Below are positions 46,101 through 61,100 of a stretch of DNA of 64,000 nucleotides, one piece after another. This DNA comes from Nitrospirillum amazonense (GTDB taxonomy: Bacteria > Pseudomonadota > Alphaproteobacteria > Azospirillales > Azospirillaceae), in the NCBI RefSeq assembly GCF_007828045.1, contig NZ_VITN01000021.1, forward strand, positions 54,401 to 118,400, in the 5' to 3' direction. How positions within the stretch are numbered: the first letter of the stretch is position 1; every line of letters starts with the position of its first letter. The position numbers and the translations under genes are program-made. A model generated the notes under the pieces. It made no database searches. It saw only the letters and a list, made by a program, of their open reading frames with translations, and was not told the DNA's origin.

Positions 46101-49100
46101 CTATGGCGGTAACGGCATCGTCAACTATGCCGGCAGCACCATCGGCGCCGTGCTCAACAGCGGCACCATCGTCGCTGGCGGGATGGGGGTGTTGAACTAT
46201 GCCAGCATCGCCAGCATCGGCACGCTGATCAACAGCGGCGTGATCAGCGGCGGCACGGGCGCCATCATGAACACTGACGCCGGCACCATCGGCGTGTTGA
46301 TCAACACCGGCACCCTGTTGAACTCCAGCAACAGCGGCTACGCGCTGGCCAACCACAACGGGGCCGTCATCGGCACCCTGATCAACGCCGGCGTCATCGC
46401 GGGCACGGTGACGGGCGCCCTCTACGCCAGCGACACCATCGGCACGGATTTCACCATCCAGGGCGGCGACAACGGCACGGTGGGCACCTTCACCAGTGGG
46501 AACATGCTGGCCAAGGGCATGATCTCCAACACGATGGGTAACGTCACCTTCACCTCCGGCGCCCTGCTGCTGCACGACGACATTTACGTCCCCAACTATT
46601 CCGTCACCAACATCGCCGCCGCCCTGACCCTGGACACGCCAGTCACCATCACCGGCGCCTACAACCAGTTGGGCGGCACCCTGGCCATGGGCACGGCCGG
46701 CGGGCTGTCGGTCACGGGCGCCGCCGGGCTGGCGGGCCAGTACCAGGCCACCCTGACCGGCGACGCGGCCGCCAACTATATGGTGGGCGACACGGCCGGC
46801 ACCCTGGTGCAGGCTGACGGCGGCGTGACCTACAGCGGCAGCCTGACGGGCGCCACCGCGCTGGACGGGCACCTGCAGTTGCGCGACGGCACCACGTCCA
46901 ACCAGCTGCTGGCCTTGGCCACCACCGATTACATCGGCGCCGGCTATGGCACCATCACGGTGGGCAGCGGCACCCTGCTGTCCGGGCCCACGGCCCTGTA
47001 CATCGCCAGCACTGGCAGCTTGGGCGCCCTGGCCAACAGCGGCACCATCGCCGGCGCCATCACCAACGACAGCGCCAACGACCTGACCATCCTGGGCGGT
47101 ACCGGTGCCGCGACCGGCACCCTGACGGGCGGCAGCCTGACCAACCAGGGCACCATCACCAACACGCTGGCCAACGTCGTGCTGGCGGGCGGCAGCCTGT
47201 TGTTGAACGATACCGTCAATGTCGGCACGGGCACCCTGGCCAACACCGGGGCCGCCGTGTCGCTGACCACCGTGGTCAACGTCACCGGCAACTACAGCCA
47301 GGCGACCGGCACGCTGGCCCTGGCCACAGGGGCGGAACTGGTAGTCAGCGGTGCCGCCACCATCAGCGGCGGCACCGTCGCGGCCGCCGCCCTCTCCGAC
47401 ACCGGCAACTATCTCGTCGGCAGCATCTACGGCACCCTGGTGGCCGGCGGCGCCGGGTCCAGCTATACCGGCGCCACGGTGATCGGCAGCAACATCCCCG
47501 GCATGGGCAGCACGGTGGCCGGCAACAACCTGGCGCTGTTCGCCACCGGCAACTACATCGGCGCCAGCTATGGCAGCTTGTCCAACAGCGGTACGCTGGC
47601 GGGTGCCGTGGCCCTGCAGGTCGGGGGCACCGGCAGCCTCGGCACTTTCAGCAACAGCGGATTGGTCACGGGCGCCTATCGCCCCATCCTGAACTACAAC
47701 ACCCTGGGCCTGCTGGAGAATCAGGCCGGCGGCACCATCACCGTGACCGCCGCCGGCACCCTGCACCAGGACACGGCGGCCATCTACAATGGCCAGTTGG
47801 CCTCCATCGGCGCCATCACCAACGCCGGCGTGATCGCCGTCGCCAACGCCCCCGGTGATTTGAGCGTCTACGGCATTTACGCCATCGTCAACAATGGCGG
47901 CACCGTCGGCCAGATCACCAACACCGGCACCATAACCGGCCGTGCCGGTATCTTCAGCGCCAACAGCGGCTCGAACGTCATCGGCACTATTGACAATCGG
48001 GGGTTGATCAGCGGTCGCAGCGACATCAGCCTGCAGTTCACGCGTGCCACCCTGGTGACGAACAGCGGCACCCTCACCGGCGTGGGTAATGCCAGTGTCA
48101 GCCTGTTGACGGGCTACTTCGCCACCATCGGCACTGTCGTCAACAACGGCCTGATGGCGGCAGACCATGGCGGCGGCGGCATCAGCAACAGCTACGGCAG
48201 CATCGGCACGGTGCTGAACCAGGGTACGATCCGCGTCAGTGGCAGCGGCACGGCCATCTCCAGCTATAACGCGATGATCGGTACCGTCGTCAACTCCGGG
48301 GCCATCCTGACCGGTGGCCAAGCCATCGCCATAGTGGGGCAATACGGCGCCGTTCTAGGCACCCTGGTCAACACCGGCACCATCAGCGCCCGCACAGCCC
48401 TCCGCTTTTATGGCAATTCCAGCCTGGGCGGCATCGTTAACAGCGGCCTGATCCAGGGCACCATCATGAACGGGGACGCCACCGGCGCATGGACCGGGCA
48501 GGTGGACACCGTCGTTAGCAACCTCACCCTGCGGGGCGGCACCGGCACCACGGTGGGCACCTTCGCCGGCCTGACCGGCAAGGGCCTGATCGACAACAGG
48601 ACGGGCGACCTGACCTTCGCCAGCGGCAACCTGCTGTTGAACGACGACATCCTGGCCACGGGTCACAGCGCCATCAACAGCGCCGCCGCCCTCACTCTGG
48701 GTAGCGCCATCACCGTCACCGGCACCTATGTGCAGGGGGGCGGCGCGCTGGTGATCGGCAACGCCAACACCCTGCAGGCCGACAGCGCCACGGTGACCGG
48801 CGGCCAGGTGGGCCTGGACGGCCTGGGCAATTATGTCGTCGGCCAGGCGCAGACGGTGATCAGCGCCACCAGCGGCGCCTACAGCGGCGCCACCCTGAAC
48901 GGCACCATCGGCACGGGCAGCGCCATCGTCCTGGGCACCCTGGTCCAGAGCGGCGGCGCGCTGCTGGCGCAGTTCAGCAGCGACTACGTCGGCGGCAGCC
49001 TGGTCACCCTGACCAACAGCGGCACCATCACCAGCGCCTTTCCCGGTATCGCCGTCGCCACGACTGGCAGCGTCGGCACCCTGACCAACGCCGGCGCGGT

Positions 49101-52100
49101 CATCGGGACCCAGCAGGCCGTGGTCCTCAGCGGCATCGTCGATACCCTGGTCAACACCGGCACCGTCAGCGCCGTCACCGCCATCGGGCTGTCCGGTACC
49201 GTGGGCAGCGTACTCAACACCGGCGTCGTCCGGGGTGCTGTCGCCCTGTTTGGCGACAGCACCACACGCTTCACCAATACCGGCACCATCACCGGCGCCT
49301 ACAATTCCCTCGTCGGCATTTCCTACGCCGGCCTGATGGCGGCCTCCAGCATCGGCACGCTGGTCAACAGCGGCACCATCAACGCCCAGTACGCCCTGCT
49401 GATGGCGGGCGCCCAGGGCAGTAACAGCATCGGCACGCTGATCAACAGCGGCGTCATCGCCGGCAACCTCGTCAACGGCAACACCGGCGTCCTGGGTTTC
49501 CTGCCCAGCGACACCGTCGCCGGCGACCTGACCATCCAGGGCGGCGGCAACGGGGCCGTCGGCACGTTCACCGGCCAGGCCGCCAAGGGCCTGATCCAGA
49601 ACAAGCTGAGCAACCTGGTGTTCAGCGGCGGCAGCCTACTGCTGAATGACGATGTCGATGTCACCGGCCATACCGCCCTCAACAGCGGTGCCAGTCTGAC
49701 CCTGACCAGCACCATCGATGTCACCGGCACCTACGTCCAGGGCAGCGCCGGCACGCTGGTGGTGGGGAAGGGCGGCCAGATGGCCGTCGATGGCCGGGCC
49801 ACCATCGCGGGCCAGCTGCGCGCGGGCGTGGCCACCGACAATTTCCTGCCGGGCCAGCAGGCCACCCTGGTGACCGGCAGCGTGGGGTCGGACTACAGCG
49901 CCGCGACCATCGCCAGCAACCTGGCGCACCTGACGTTGACCAACACCATCGCGAACAGCGCCGTGGTGGTGACGGCGCAGAACTACTACATCGGCGGCAG
50001 CCTGGGCGCCGACATCACCAACACCGGCACCGTCACCGCCGCCACCGCCGTCTACATCGCCGGCGGCGCCACGGCCGTGGGCACCCTGGTCAACAGCGGC
50101 GTGATCGCCGGCGACGTCATCGACGACCGCGCCGGCGCCAGCCTGATGCTGGCCGGCGGCGCCAGCATCGGCACCTTCACCGGCGGCACCATCACCCACA
50201 CCCAGGGCGACATCCACATCACCCAGGGCACCATCCGGCTGAACGATTCCGTGAACGCCGGCACCGGTACGCTATCCATCGACAGCCCCGCCCTGGTGAC
50301 GCTGGGCGGCGCCGTGGCCGTGACTGGCACCCTGCGCATGGCCGGCGGCCTGTTGATCGGCACCAACCCCAACCTGCTGACGGCCGACAGCGCCACGCTG
50401 ACCGGCCGGGTGCTGACGGACGCCCGGGGCAACTACCTGGCGGGTGACACCTCCACCCTGATCCAGGCCGCCACCGCGGACTACAGCGCCGCCACGCTGG
50501 CCAGCCTCACCGGCTTCAGCGGCAGCGTGGCGCAGCAGGGCGGCGCCCTGGTCGTCCATTACCTGAACGACTATGTCGGCGCCGGCCTGGCCAGCCTGGA
50601 CAACACCGGCACCCTAGGCGGTAGTGGCTATGGCGTGTATGTGGCCAGCACCGGCAGCATCGGCACGCTCAGCAACAGCGGTGCGCTGGGCGGCTTGGCG
50701 GCCGGCGTGGCCAACGCCGGCGGCACCATCGGCACCCTGGTCAACACCGGCACCATCAATGCCGCCTACGCCTTGGGCCTGGGCGGCGGCGGTACCATCG
50801 GCACCCTGGTCAACAGCGGCGTGATCGCTGGCACCCTGGTCAACGGTGACAACAACCTGGTCGGGTTGGGCGTCGACACGGTGGCCGCCAACCTGTCCAT
50901 CCAGGGCGGCGCCGGCACCCTGGTCGGCACCTTCACCGGCCAGAACCTGACCGGCAAGGGCAGCATCCTCAACCGCCTGAGCGACCTGGCGTTCACCGGT
51001 GGCAAGCTATGGCTGAACGACGACATCAACGTCGGCGGTCACACGGTCAGCAACCTGGGCGCCGACGTCACGCTGACCAACGCCGTCACCATCACCGGCG
51101 CCTACACCCAGGCGGCGGGCGGCATCCTGCGCGTGGGCGGCGGGGCCCACCTCACCGTCACCGGCGCGGGGACCGTTGGCGGCACCGTGTTCGCGGGCCT
51201 GGCCACCGACACCGCCACCCTGGGCCAGGTCGAGACCCTGATCGCCGGCGGCAGCGGCAGCGACTTCGGCGCGGCCCAGGTCACCGGCGTCACCGGTATG
51301 GCGGTGTTCGGCGGCGTCAGCAGCAACGCCTTCGGCGACACCGCCCTGGTGGGCTTCCATACCAACTATTACATCGGCGGCAGCCTCGGCACGCTGTCCA
51401 ACAGCGGCAACATCGGCGCCGGGACCATCGTCTACATCGCCGGCACCGGCACGCTGGGCCTGCTGTCCAACAGCGGCACCATCGCCGGCAACATCGTCAA
51501 CCGCAGCGCCCGCGCCCTGTCCATCAGCGGCGGCACCGGCGGCGCCGTGGGCAGCTTCACCGGCGGCACCATCACCAACACGGCGAGCGACCTGGCGCTG
51601 GTCGGCGGCGACCTGTCGATGGCGGACGCCATCGATGTGACCGGCCACACCCTGGTCAACAGCGGCGCCAACGTCACGCTGGGCGGCACCATCGCCGTCA
51701 GCGGCGACTACAGCCAGACCGCCGGTTCCCTGGTGATACAGCCGGCCAGCGGCGAACTGAACGTCAGCGGCAACGCCAGTCTGACGGGCGGCACCGTGGC
51801 CATGGCGGGCTTCAGTGTCACCGGCAACTATTTCGCCGGCACCCTGGGCACCCTGGTGCATGCCGGCGGTACGCTGACCGGCGGGGCGGCCGTCACCGCC
51901 GCCGGCGTGGGCAACCTGAACATCGCCAGCAGCATCATCGGCGGTGACCTGCTGGCCCTGATCGGCAACGACTATATCGGCGGCACCCTGGGCAGCCTGG
52001 CCAACATCGATACCATCAGCAGCCAGACGGCGCTGTATGTCGCCACGACGGGCAGCATCGGCAGCCTGGCCAACAACGGCACGCTGACCGGCCAGTACGC

Positions 52101-55100
52101 GGGCCTCAGCAACGACGGCACGATCGGCACCTTGGTGAACGCCGCCACCATCAACCAGCGCGGCGGCACCTTCAGCAACGCCATCGGCGCCTCGGTCGGG
52201 CTGCGCAACACCGGCGTCATCGGCGGCCTCAGCAACAGCGGGATGATCAGCGCGGCCAACACCGGCCTGTACAACATCGCCAGCATCGGCACGCTGGCCA
52301 ACAGCGGCATCCTCACCGCCGGCAACTTCGCCTTCCGCAACAGCAGCAGCCAGGGCGTCGGCGGCACCATCGACACGCTGGTCAATGCCGGGCTGGTCAG
52401 TGGCCGGGTGGGCGCGGTCGTCGTCAATGCGGGCATCATCGGCCTGCTGGACAACAGCGGCACCGTTTCGGCCGTCATTTCCGCCGTTGGCGTCAACGGC
52501 GGCACCATCGGCACCCTGCGCAACAGCGGCACGATCACCGGTGACGTGGGGGCTGTGGCTGTCAGCAACCTCGGCAGCATCGCCACCATCCTGAACAGTG
52601 GCCTGATCAGCAGCACCGGCAACGCCCTCACCATCCGCAACAATGCCACCCTGGGCCTGCTGATCAACAGCGGTGTCATTGCCGGCAGCATCCGGAACAG
52701 CAGCGCGAACACCCTCAGCATCCAGGGCGGCGATACCCTGGCCGGCACCTTCACCGGCCTCAATGGCGATCGGGGCCAGATCGTCAACACGGCCAGCGAC
52801 GTGGTGTTCTCGGCCGGCACCCTGCTGCTGAACGACGACATCACCGCCACCGGCCATGCCGTGCGGAACACCGGCGCCACCATCACCTTGGCCGCCGCCA
52901 CCAGCATCTCGGGCGATTACGGCCAGAGCGGCGGCATCCTGGCGCTGAACGCCACGAGCACCCTGGGCGCCAGCGGCACCATCAGCATCGGCGGCGGTGC
53001 CGTGCAGGTGAACAACCTCTCGGCCATGGCCAACTACCTGCACCCCACCCTGGGCGTGCTGATGACGGGTGCCGCCGCGTCCGACTACAGCGGCGCGCAG
53101 TACCTCAGCGGCGTCGATGGCTTGGCCGTGGGGGGCGTGGCGGCCAATGGCACCCTGACCGGCCTGGTGCTGAACGACTATATCGGCACCACCTATGCGA
53201 CGCTGGGCAACAGCGGCACCGTCCAGGTCGCGGGCGGCATGGCCCAGTTGTACGTGGCGGCGTCGGGCAGCCTGGGCGGCTACACCAACACCGGCAGCCT
53301 GTCCGGCGGCGGCAGCGACTTGCTGCATGTCGCCGGCACCATCGGCACGGTCAGCAACAGCGGCGTGCTCACCGCCGCCAGCCAGGCGCTGCATGTGGCC
53401 GGCGGCACCGTCGGCGTCCTCTCCAACATCGGAACGCTGGCCGGCAACGCCTGGGGCCTGTCCAACCAGGGCGGTATCGGCAGCCTGTCCAACACCGGCT
53501 GGATCGGCGGGCTGGCCGACAGCGGCAGCATCGGCACCCTGGACAACGCCGGTTCCATTACCGAGGTGGACGTCAGCGGCCAGGTGCAGTCCCTGCTGAA
53601 CAGCGGCCGCATCGGCGGCAACGCCAACGGCATCTATCTGGCGCAGGGCGGCACCATCGCCAACCTGTCCATCACCGCCGCCGGCGTTTTGGCCGGCACC
53701 CAGCTGGGCATCCAGAGTGAAGAGCGGATCGGCACCCTGGTGAACGCCGGCCTGATCCAGGGCGTCGACGCCGGCATCAACAACCGCCGGGGCACCAGTA
53801 CCATCGACCTGCTGAACAACCAGGGCACCATATGGGCCACCGGCAGCAGCGGCATCGCCATCAACAACCAGGGCACCATCGGCACACTGGTGAACAGCGG
53901 TGCCATCACGGCCGCGTTCCCCTTGGGCACCGGTATCGGCGGCGGCGGTATCGGCCTGGTGACCGTCACCGGCAGCGGCCGGGTCACCGGCGCGCGCGGC
54001 ATCGTGGCGGAGTCTATGAACACGCTGGCGAACAGCGGCACCATCGTCGGCTACACGATCGGCGTGCTGGCCGATGGCGTGCTGGATACGCTGCTGAACG
54101 ACGGCACCATCGCGGGGGGCACCTTCGGCGGCACGCTCATCGGCGGCCAGGGCGTCGTGTTCAACAACGACTTCACCCTGCTGCGCAACACCGGCACCAT
54201 CACCGGCGGCTACGTGGGCGTGGGCGCCTTCGGGACCCACGGCACCGTCGACAACCAGGGCAGCATCGTCAGCGCCCATGCGGCCATAAGCGTCAACGGC
54301 CTGGACGTACTGACCAACAGCGGGTTGATCAGCGGCGGCAGCGGGGCCGTTTCCAGCAATAATGGCGTCGCCAGCCTGGTCAACAGCGGCACCATCGCCG
54401 GCGGTACCGTGGCCCTGTCCGGCGCCTTCGGGGGCATAGATAATTCGGGCCTGATCCAGGGCCCGGTGGCGGCCCAGTTCACGGGCGCGGTCACCGGCTT
54501 CGGCAACAGCGGCGTCGTGGCGGGCGACATCGTCGCCACCATTGGCGACCTCAGCATCACTGGCGGCAGCGGCACCCATGTCGGCACCTTCACCGGCTAT
54601 GCCGCCAACACCATGGGCACCATCACCGTCACCGGCGGCAACCTGGTGCTGGCGGGCGGCAATCTGCTGCTGAACGACCAGGTGGCCGGCAGCGTCGTCA
54701 ACGGCGCCGCCGCCGTGGCCATCGGGTCGGCGGTGACCGTCACCGGCGCCTACACCCAGGCGGCCGGCGGCGCGTTGCAGGTCAACAGCGCCAATCCACT
54801 GCTGGTCACCGGCCAGGCCACCGTCGCCGGCGGCGTGGTGGTGGGGCAGGGTGCCGCCAACTTCACCGTCAGCCAGGCCACCACCCTGGTCAGCGCCGCG
54901 GCGGGCTCGAACTACAGCGCCGCCACGGTCGGCGGGCTGGCGGGCATGAATGTGGCCGGCACGGTGGACGGCAACGGCCGCCTGATCGCCACCTTCCAGA
55001 ACGACTACATCGGCGCCAGCCTGCCGACTCTGACCAATACCGGCAGCATCAGCGCCAACACGGCCGTTTATGTGGCGGGCACGGGCAGCCTGGGCACCCT

Positions 55101-58100
55101 GGTCAACAGCGGGCGCCTGTCCGGCACCCTGGCCGCCGTCTCCATCGCCGTCGGCGGCGTGCTGGACGTGCTGGACAATGAACAGACGGTGGACGGCAAC
55201 GTCATCAACGCCGGCAGCCATGTGCTGACCATCGTCGGCAACAGCAGCCAGGCCAGCGCCTTCCAGAACGGCACCATCCGCAGCCGGGCCGCCGACATGG
55301 TCCTGGCCGCCGGCCGCCTGTCCCTGGGCGATGTCGTCGACGTGGGCGCCCAGACGCTGCGCAACACCGGCGCCACCATCCTGTCCAACGCGCCGCTGAA
55401 CGTGCTGGGCAACTACCGCCAGACGGCGGGTGAGCTGGACGTCGTCGCCACCAGTGGCGCGGCGCGGGCCAGCGGCAACATCGACCTGGCGGGCGGCCAG
55501 GTGACGGTCTACGCCGGCAACGCCAACATCCTGGCGGGCGACGTCAGCACCATCGCCCAGGCGGGTGGCACCCTGGGCGTGAGCGGCGCCACCATCCAGG
55601 GGTGGAATCTGTCCATCACCAGCGCCGTCAGCGGCGGCAACCTGCTGGTGACGGCGCATACCGACTACCTCGGCGCCTCGACCACCAGTGTGGTCAGCAG
55701 TGCCGCCATCGACGGCACCGCCGTCGCGGCCTATGTGGCCACATCCGCCACCATCGGCACCGTCACCAACCAAGGCACCTTGTCCGCCCGGTCCAACACG
55801 GCGGTGCAGTTGAACGGCACCATCGGCACCCTGGTCAACACCGGCCTGATCGCCGGCCAGGACGGCGCGCTGTCCATCACCGGCCGGCTGGACACCCTGG
55901 CCAACGCCGGCGTCATCGCGGGCGACATCACCAACGCCACCAGCCACGCGCTGGTCATCGCCGGCGGCGGCACCGGAACCGTCGGCACCGTTGCCGGCTA
56001 TGCCGGCGGCATGCGCGGCACCATCAACAACACGCTGGGCAGCCTGACCTTCGCCGCCGGCAATTTGCTGGTGAACGACGATATCAACGCCGCCGGCCAG
56101 ACGGTGACCAACAGCGGCGGCACCCTGACGCTGGGCAACGGCGCCATCACCGGCGCCTTCGTCCAGACGGGCGGCACCCTGTCCATCATGAGCCTGGCGG
56201 TCAGCGACGCCGTCAGCCTGACCGGCGGCGTGCTGGTGGCCCAGGGCGTTACCGCCACCGGCAACTACCTGGCCAGCACGCTAGGCACCCTGGTCGCGGC
56301 CGGCGCCGCCTCCAGCTACGCCGGCGTCACGCTGGCGTCCGACCTGACCGGCCTGAACGTCGTCGGCCAGACCGTGGGCAACGACCTGCTGGTGGTCGCC
56401 AACAACGACTATATCGGCGGCACGCTGGCGACCCTGACCAACAGCGGCAGCCTCAGCGCCGTCACCGCAGTCTACATCGCCGGCACCGGCAGCCTGGGCA
56501 CCCTGGTCAACAGCGGCACGCTCAGCGGCGGCATCACCAACGCCTCGGCCCACGCGCTGGCCATCGCCGGCAACACCGCCGGTGGTCTGGGCCTGCTGAC
56601 CGGCGGCACCATCCGCAATACCCAATCCGACCTGACCTTCACGGAAGGCGCGCTGCGGCTGGAGGACGCCATCGACGTCACCGGCCATACGGTGGTGAAC
56701 AGCGGGGCCAACCTGGTCATCGGCGGCACCGTCGCCGTGGCCGGCAACTTCAGCCAGACCGGTGGCAGCCTGCTGCTGGACCTCTACGGCAGCCGGCTGG
56801 CCGTGTCCGGCAGCGTGGCCCTGACCGGCGGCGACCTGACCATCACCGGCGCCAGCAACCTAGCCAACTACACCGTGGGCTCCGCCCTCTCCACCCTGGT
56901 TTCCGGCGGTGCTGGCGCCAACTACACCGGCCTGTCCATCACCACCGACCTCACCGGCTTCAACATCGGCAGCAGCATCGCCGGCAATGCCCTGGTCGCC
57001 GTGGCCTTCAGCGACTATATCGGCGGCACGCTGGGCACCTTGAACAACACCGGCACCATCACCGGTGTCATGACCGGCCTGTATGTCGCCGGCACCGGCA
57101 GCCTGGGCACCTTCACCAACACCGGCGCCATCGCCGCCAGCGGCCGCGCCGTGGCCATCAGCCCTTACGGCACGGCCGGCCGGGTGGACACCCTGGTCAA
57201 CCGGGGCGACATCACCGGCCGAACCGCCGTCTTCGTCGGCATAGGCGGCCGGGTGGGCACCCTGGCCAACAGCGGCACCCTGGCCGGAACCGGCTATGCC
57301 GCCGTCAACAACTTCGCCGGATCCATCGGCCTGGTCCAGAACAGCGGCACCATCGCGTCCTCCTACCCCTATTCGGCCCTGGCCAACAACTGGGGGGCCG
57401 TGATCGGCACCGTGTCCAACACCGGCGTGCTGCAAGGCCTGTACAACGGCGGCACCATCGGCCTGGTCAGCATCGGCACCGCCGGCATCATGCACGGCTG
57501 GTTCACGGGCCTGGTCGATGCCGGCACGCTGGCGGCTGTAATCAACGACGGCCAGATCTCCGGTCCCACCGGCGTGCGGGTTGGTGGCAGCAACGGCAAC
57601 GCCGGCGGCGGCAGCATGGGCACGCTGACCAACGCCGGGACCATCAGCGGCACCTCGCGCGGCATCGACAATATGGTCAGCGGCGCGCTCAGCCCCACCA
57701 TCGCCTGGTTGGACAATACTGGCCTGATCACCAGCGCCAACGGCGCCGCGATCTTCAACGAAGGCTCGGCCGGCGCGTTGGGTACCCTCGGCACCCTGGC
57801 CAACAGTGGTACCATCCAGGGCGTCGTCGGCCTCGCCAACGACGGCACGCTGGGCGCCCTGCTGAACAGCGGCACCCTGGCCGGCAGTGCCGCGGCCCTG
57901 ACCATCGGTGCGCTGGGCACCCTGGGCTATTTCCAGAATGATGGCCTGGTGGCGGGTGACATCGTCAACCTGGCCGCCCGGGACCTGACCATCAACAACG
58001 CCGGATCCACAGGTACGTTCGGTGGCGGCACCTTCACCGGCTACGGCGCCAGCATCCAGGGCACCATTCGCAACACCGGCGGCAACGTCGTGTTCGCGTC

Positions 58101-61100
58101 CGGCGTCCTGACGCTGAACGACGCCATCGACGTGGGCAGCCACACGGTGGTCAACAGCGGCATCGCCCTGACCCTGGCCGGCAGCATCAGCATCACCGGC
58201 GACTATGCCGAGGCCGGCGGCACCGTCACCATGGCCCCGGGCAACCAGCTGGCCGTCAGCGGCGTGGCCAGCATCAACGGCGCCGTCTTCTCCCTGACCG
58301 GCCAGACGGCCACCGGCAACTATCTGGCCGGCACGTTGGGCACGGTGGTGGCCGGGGGCGCGGGTTCCGACTACAGCGGCACCTCGCTCACCGCCGGCTA
58401 CCAGGGCGTGGCCGCCATCTCCACCGGCGGCAACCTGATGGCCGTGGCCACCAGCGACTACATCGGCGGCAGCCTGGCGTCGGCCGGCAACAGCGACACC
58501 ATTGTCAGCAGCCTGGCCTCCAGCTTCCTGACGGTGGCCGGCACCGGTACCCTGGGCAGCTTCACCAACAGCGGCAGGTTGACGGGCGGCGTCTTCCAGG
58601 TGGATGTGGCGGGTGTCATCGGCACCTTCGTCAACACCGGCAGCCTCAGCGGCAACAGCCTGGCCGTCCATATCGACACCATCGGCAGCGTCGGCACCCT
58701 GTCCAACAGCGGCGTGATCGGCACCGCCGGCAACCAGGTGGGCATCGCCGGCACCCTGGGCCTGCTGTCCAACAGCGGCGCCATGGGCGGCGTGTCCGTG
58801 GGCGGCACGGGTACGCTGGGCACCGTGGACAATAGTGGCCGCCTCTCTAGCGTGCTGGTCGCCCTGGGCGGCCACCTGGACAGCCTGGTCAACACCGGCT
58901 GGATGGGCAGCCTGGGCGCCGGCGGCCTGGTCGCCCTCATCAGCAACGGCGGCACCATCAGCGGCGGCCCCACCGGGATCAACCTGACCCAGGCCAGCAT
59001 CGGCAGCCTGTCCAACACTGGCACCATCAGCGCCGGTGTCGCCGTGGCCGTTGACGGCAGCAGCACCATCGGCATCCTGGACAATGCCGGCTCCATCACC
59101 GAGGTGGACGTCAGCGGCCGGGTGCTGTCCCTGCTGAACAGCGGGTCCATAGGCGGCAATGCCAACGGCATCTACCTGGCGCAAGGCGGCACCATCGACA
59201 GCCTGTCGATTGGCGCCGGCGGCGTGCTGGCCGGCACCCAGCTGGGCCTCCAGAGTGAGGAGCGGATCGGCGCCCTGACCAACGACGGCCTGGTCCAGGG
59301 GGCCAGCACGGGCATCAACAACCGCCGCACCAACAGCACCATCGACCTGCTGAACAACCGCGGCACCATCTGGGCCACGGGCAGCACCGGCTTCGCCATC
59401 GACAACGCCGGCACGATCGGCACCCTGCTGAACAGCGGCGTGATCCGTGCCGAGGCACCCATGGGCACCGGCGTCGGCGGCAACGGCCGCATCGGCCTGT
59501 TGTCCATCACCGGCAGCGGCCAGGTCATCGGCGCCCGTGGCGTTGATGCCGGAACCGTGGGCACGCTGGCGAATAGCGGCCTCATCGACGGCGGCACCAT
59601 CGGCGTCCACGTCAATGGCGGTGTGGACACGTTGGTGAACGCGGGCACCATCCAGGGCGGCACGCTCACCGCCGGCATGACCGCCGGCCAGGGCGTCGTC
59701 TATGACAACGCCATCGGCCTGCTGCGCAACAGCGGCACCATCAGCGGCGGCTATGCCGGCGTCAGCGCCGGCGGCACGACCGGTACGATCCTCAACAGCG
59801 GCAGCATTCTCAGCCGCTTTGGGGCCGTCAGCATCAATGGCCTGGACCTGCTGAACAACAGCGGCCTTCTCAGCGGCGGCAGCGCCGTCTTCAGCAACAG
59901 CGGCATCGGCAGCCTGGTCAACACCGGCACCGTGGTGGGCGGCACCGTCGCCCTATCCGGCGCCTTTGGCGTCATCGACAACGCCGGTCTGATCCAGGGC
60001 CCGGTCGCGGCGCGGTTCAGCAACCAGGTCGCCGGCTTCACCAACAGCGGCATCGTGGCCGGCGACATCGTCGCCACCATCGGCGACCTCAGCATCACCG
60101 GCGGCAGCGGCACGAATGTCGGCACCTTCACCGGCTATGCCGCCAACACGCAGGGCACCATCACCGTCACCGGCGGCAACCTGGTGTTCGCCGGCGGCGG
60201 CCTCTGGCTGAACGACCAGGTGGCGGGCAGCGTGGTCAACGCCGGGTCCGACCTGATCCTGACCAGCATCGTCAGCATCAGCGGCGCCTACAGCCAGGCC
60301 AGCGGCACGCTGGACCTCAGCCGGGGCGCGGGGCAGCTGGTGGTGGCCGACGCGGCCAGCATTACCGGCGGCACCGTCGTGGCCAGCGTCAGCGCCGGCG
60401 CCACCTACCTGGCCGGCACGCTGGGCACCCTGGTGGCCGGCGGGGCCGGTTCCACCTACACCGGCGCCACCATCGTCACCGCCGTCACCGGCCTGGCGTC
60501 CAGCGGCCTCACCGCCGGCGGCGACCTGCTGCTGATGGTCGATAACGACTATATCGGCGGCACCCTGGCCACGCTGACCAACAGCGGCGCCATCGCCGCC
60601 GCCACCGCGCTCTATATCGCCACCAGCGGCAATCTGGGCACGCTGGTCAACAGCGGCACCCTGACCGGCAACATCCGCAACCTGACGGCCCATGACCTGG
60701 TGGTGGTGGGTGGCCCAGGGGGCGGGGCGGTGGGCACCCTGGCCGGCGGCACCATCGTCAACAGCCTGTCGGGCGTGTCCTTCATCGCCGGCGATCTGCT
60801 GCTGGCCGACGCCATCAATGTCGGCGGCAACACGGTGGTGAACAGCGGGGCCAACCTGACCATCGGCGGCACCGTGGCGGTCACCGGCAACTACAGCCAG
60901 ACCGGCGGCCGCCTGATCCTGTCGCTGGGCGGCAGCCAGCTGGCGGTCAGCGGCAGTGCCGCCCTGACCGGTGGCGTGGTCACCATCACCGGCGCCAGCG
61001 GCCTGGCCAACTACACCGTGGGCTCCGCCCTGGCCACCCTGGTGTCCGGTGGCGCCGGGTCCAGTTACACCCTGTCCATCACCAACGACCTGACCGGATT

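Noticed and set aside
51007..55947. Minus-strand open frame of 1,646 codons, and similar ones at 40093-41907, 42181-44988, 45952-48342, 56860-59610 and 59953-63096
   Set aside because: They are antisense to the giant gene and arise from its GC-rich, low-complexity codons. The translations are monotonous Asp/Gly/Ala/Val text without starts, signals or domains.
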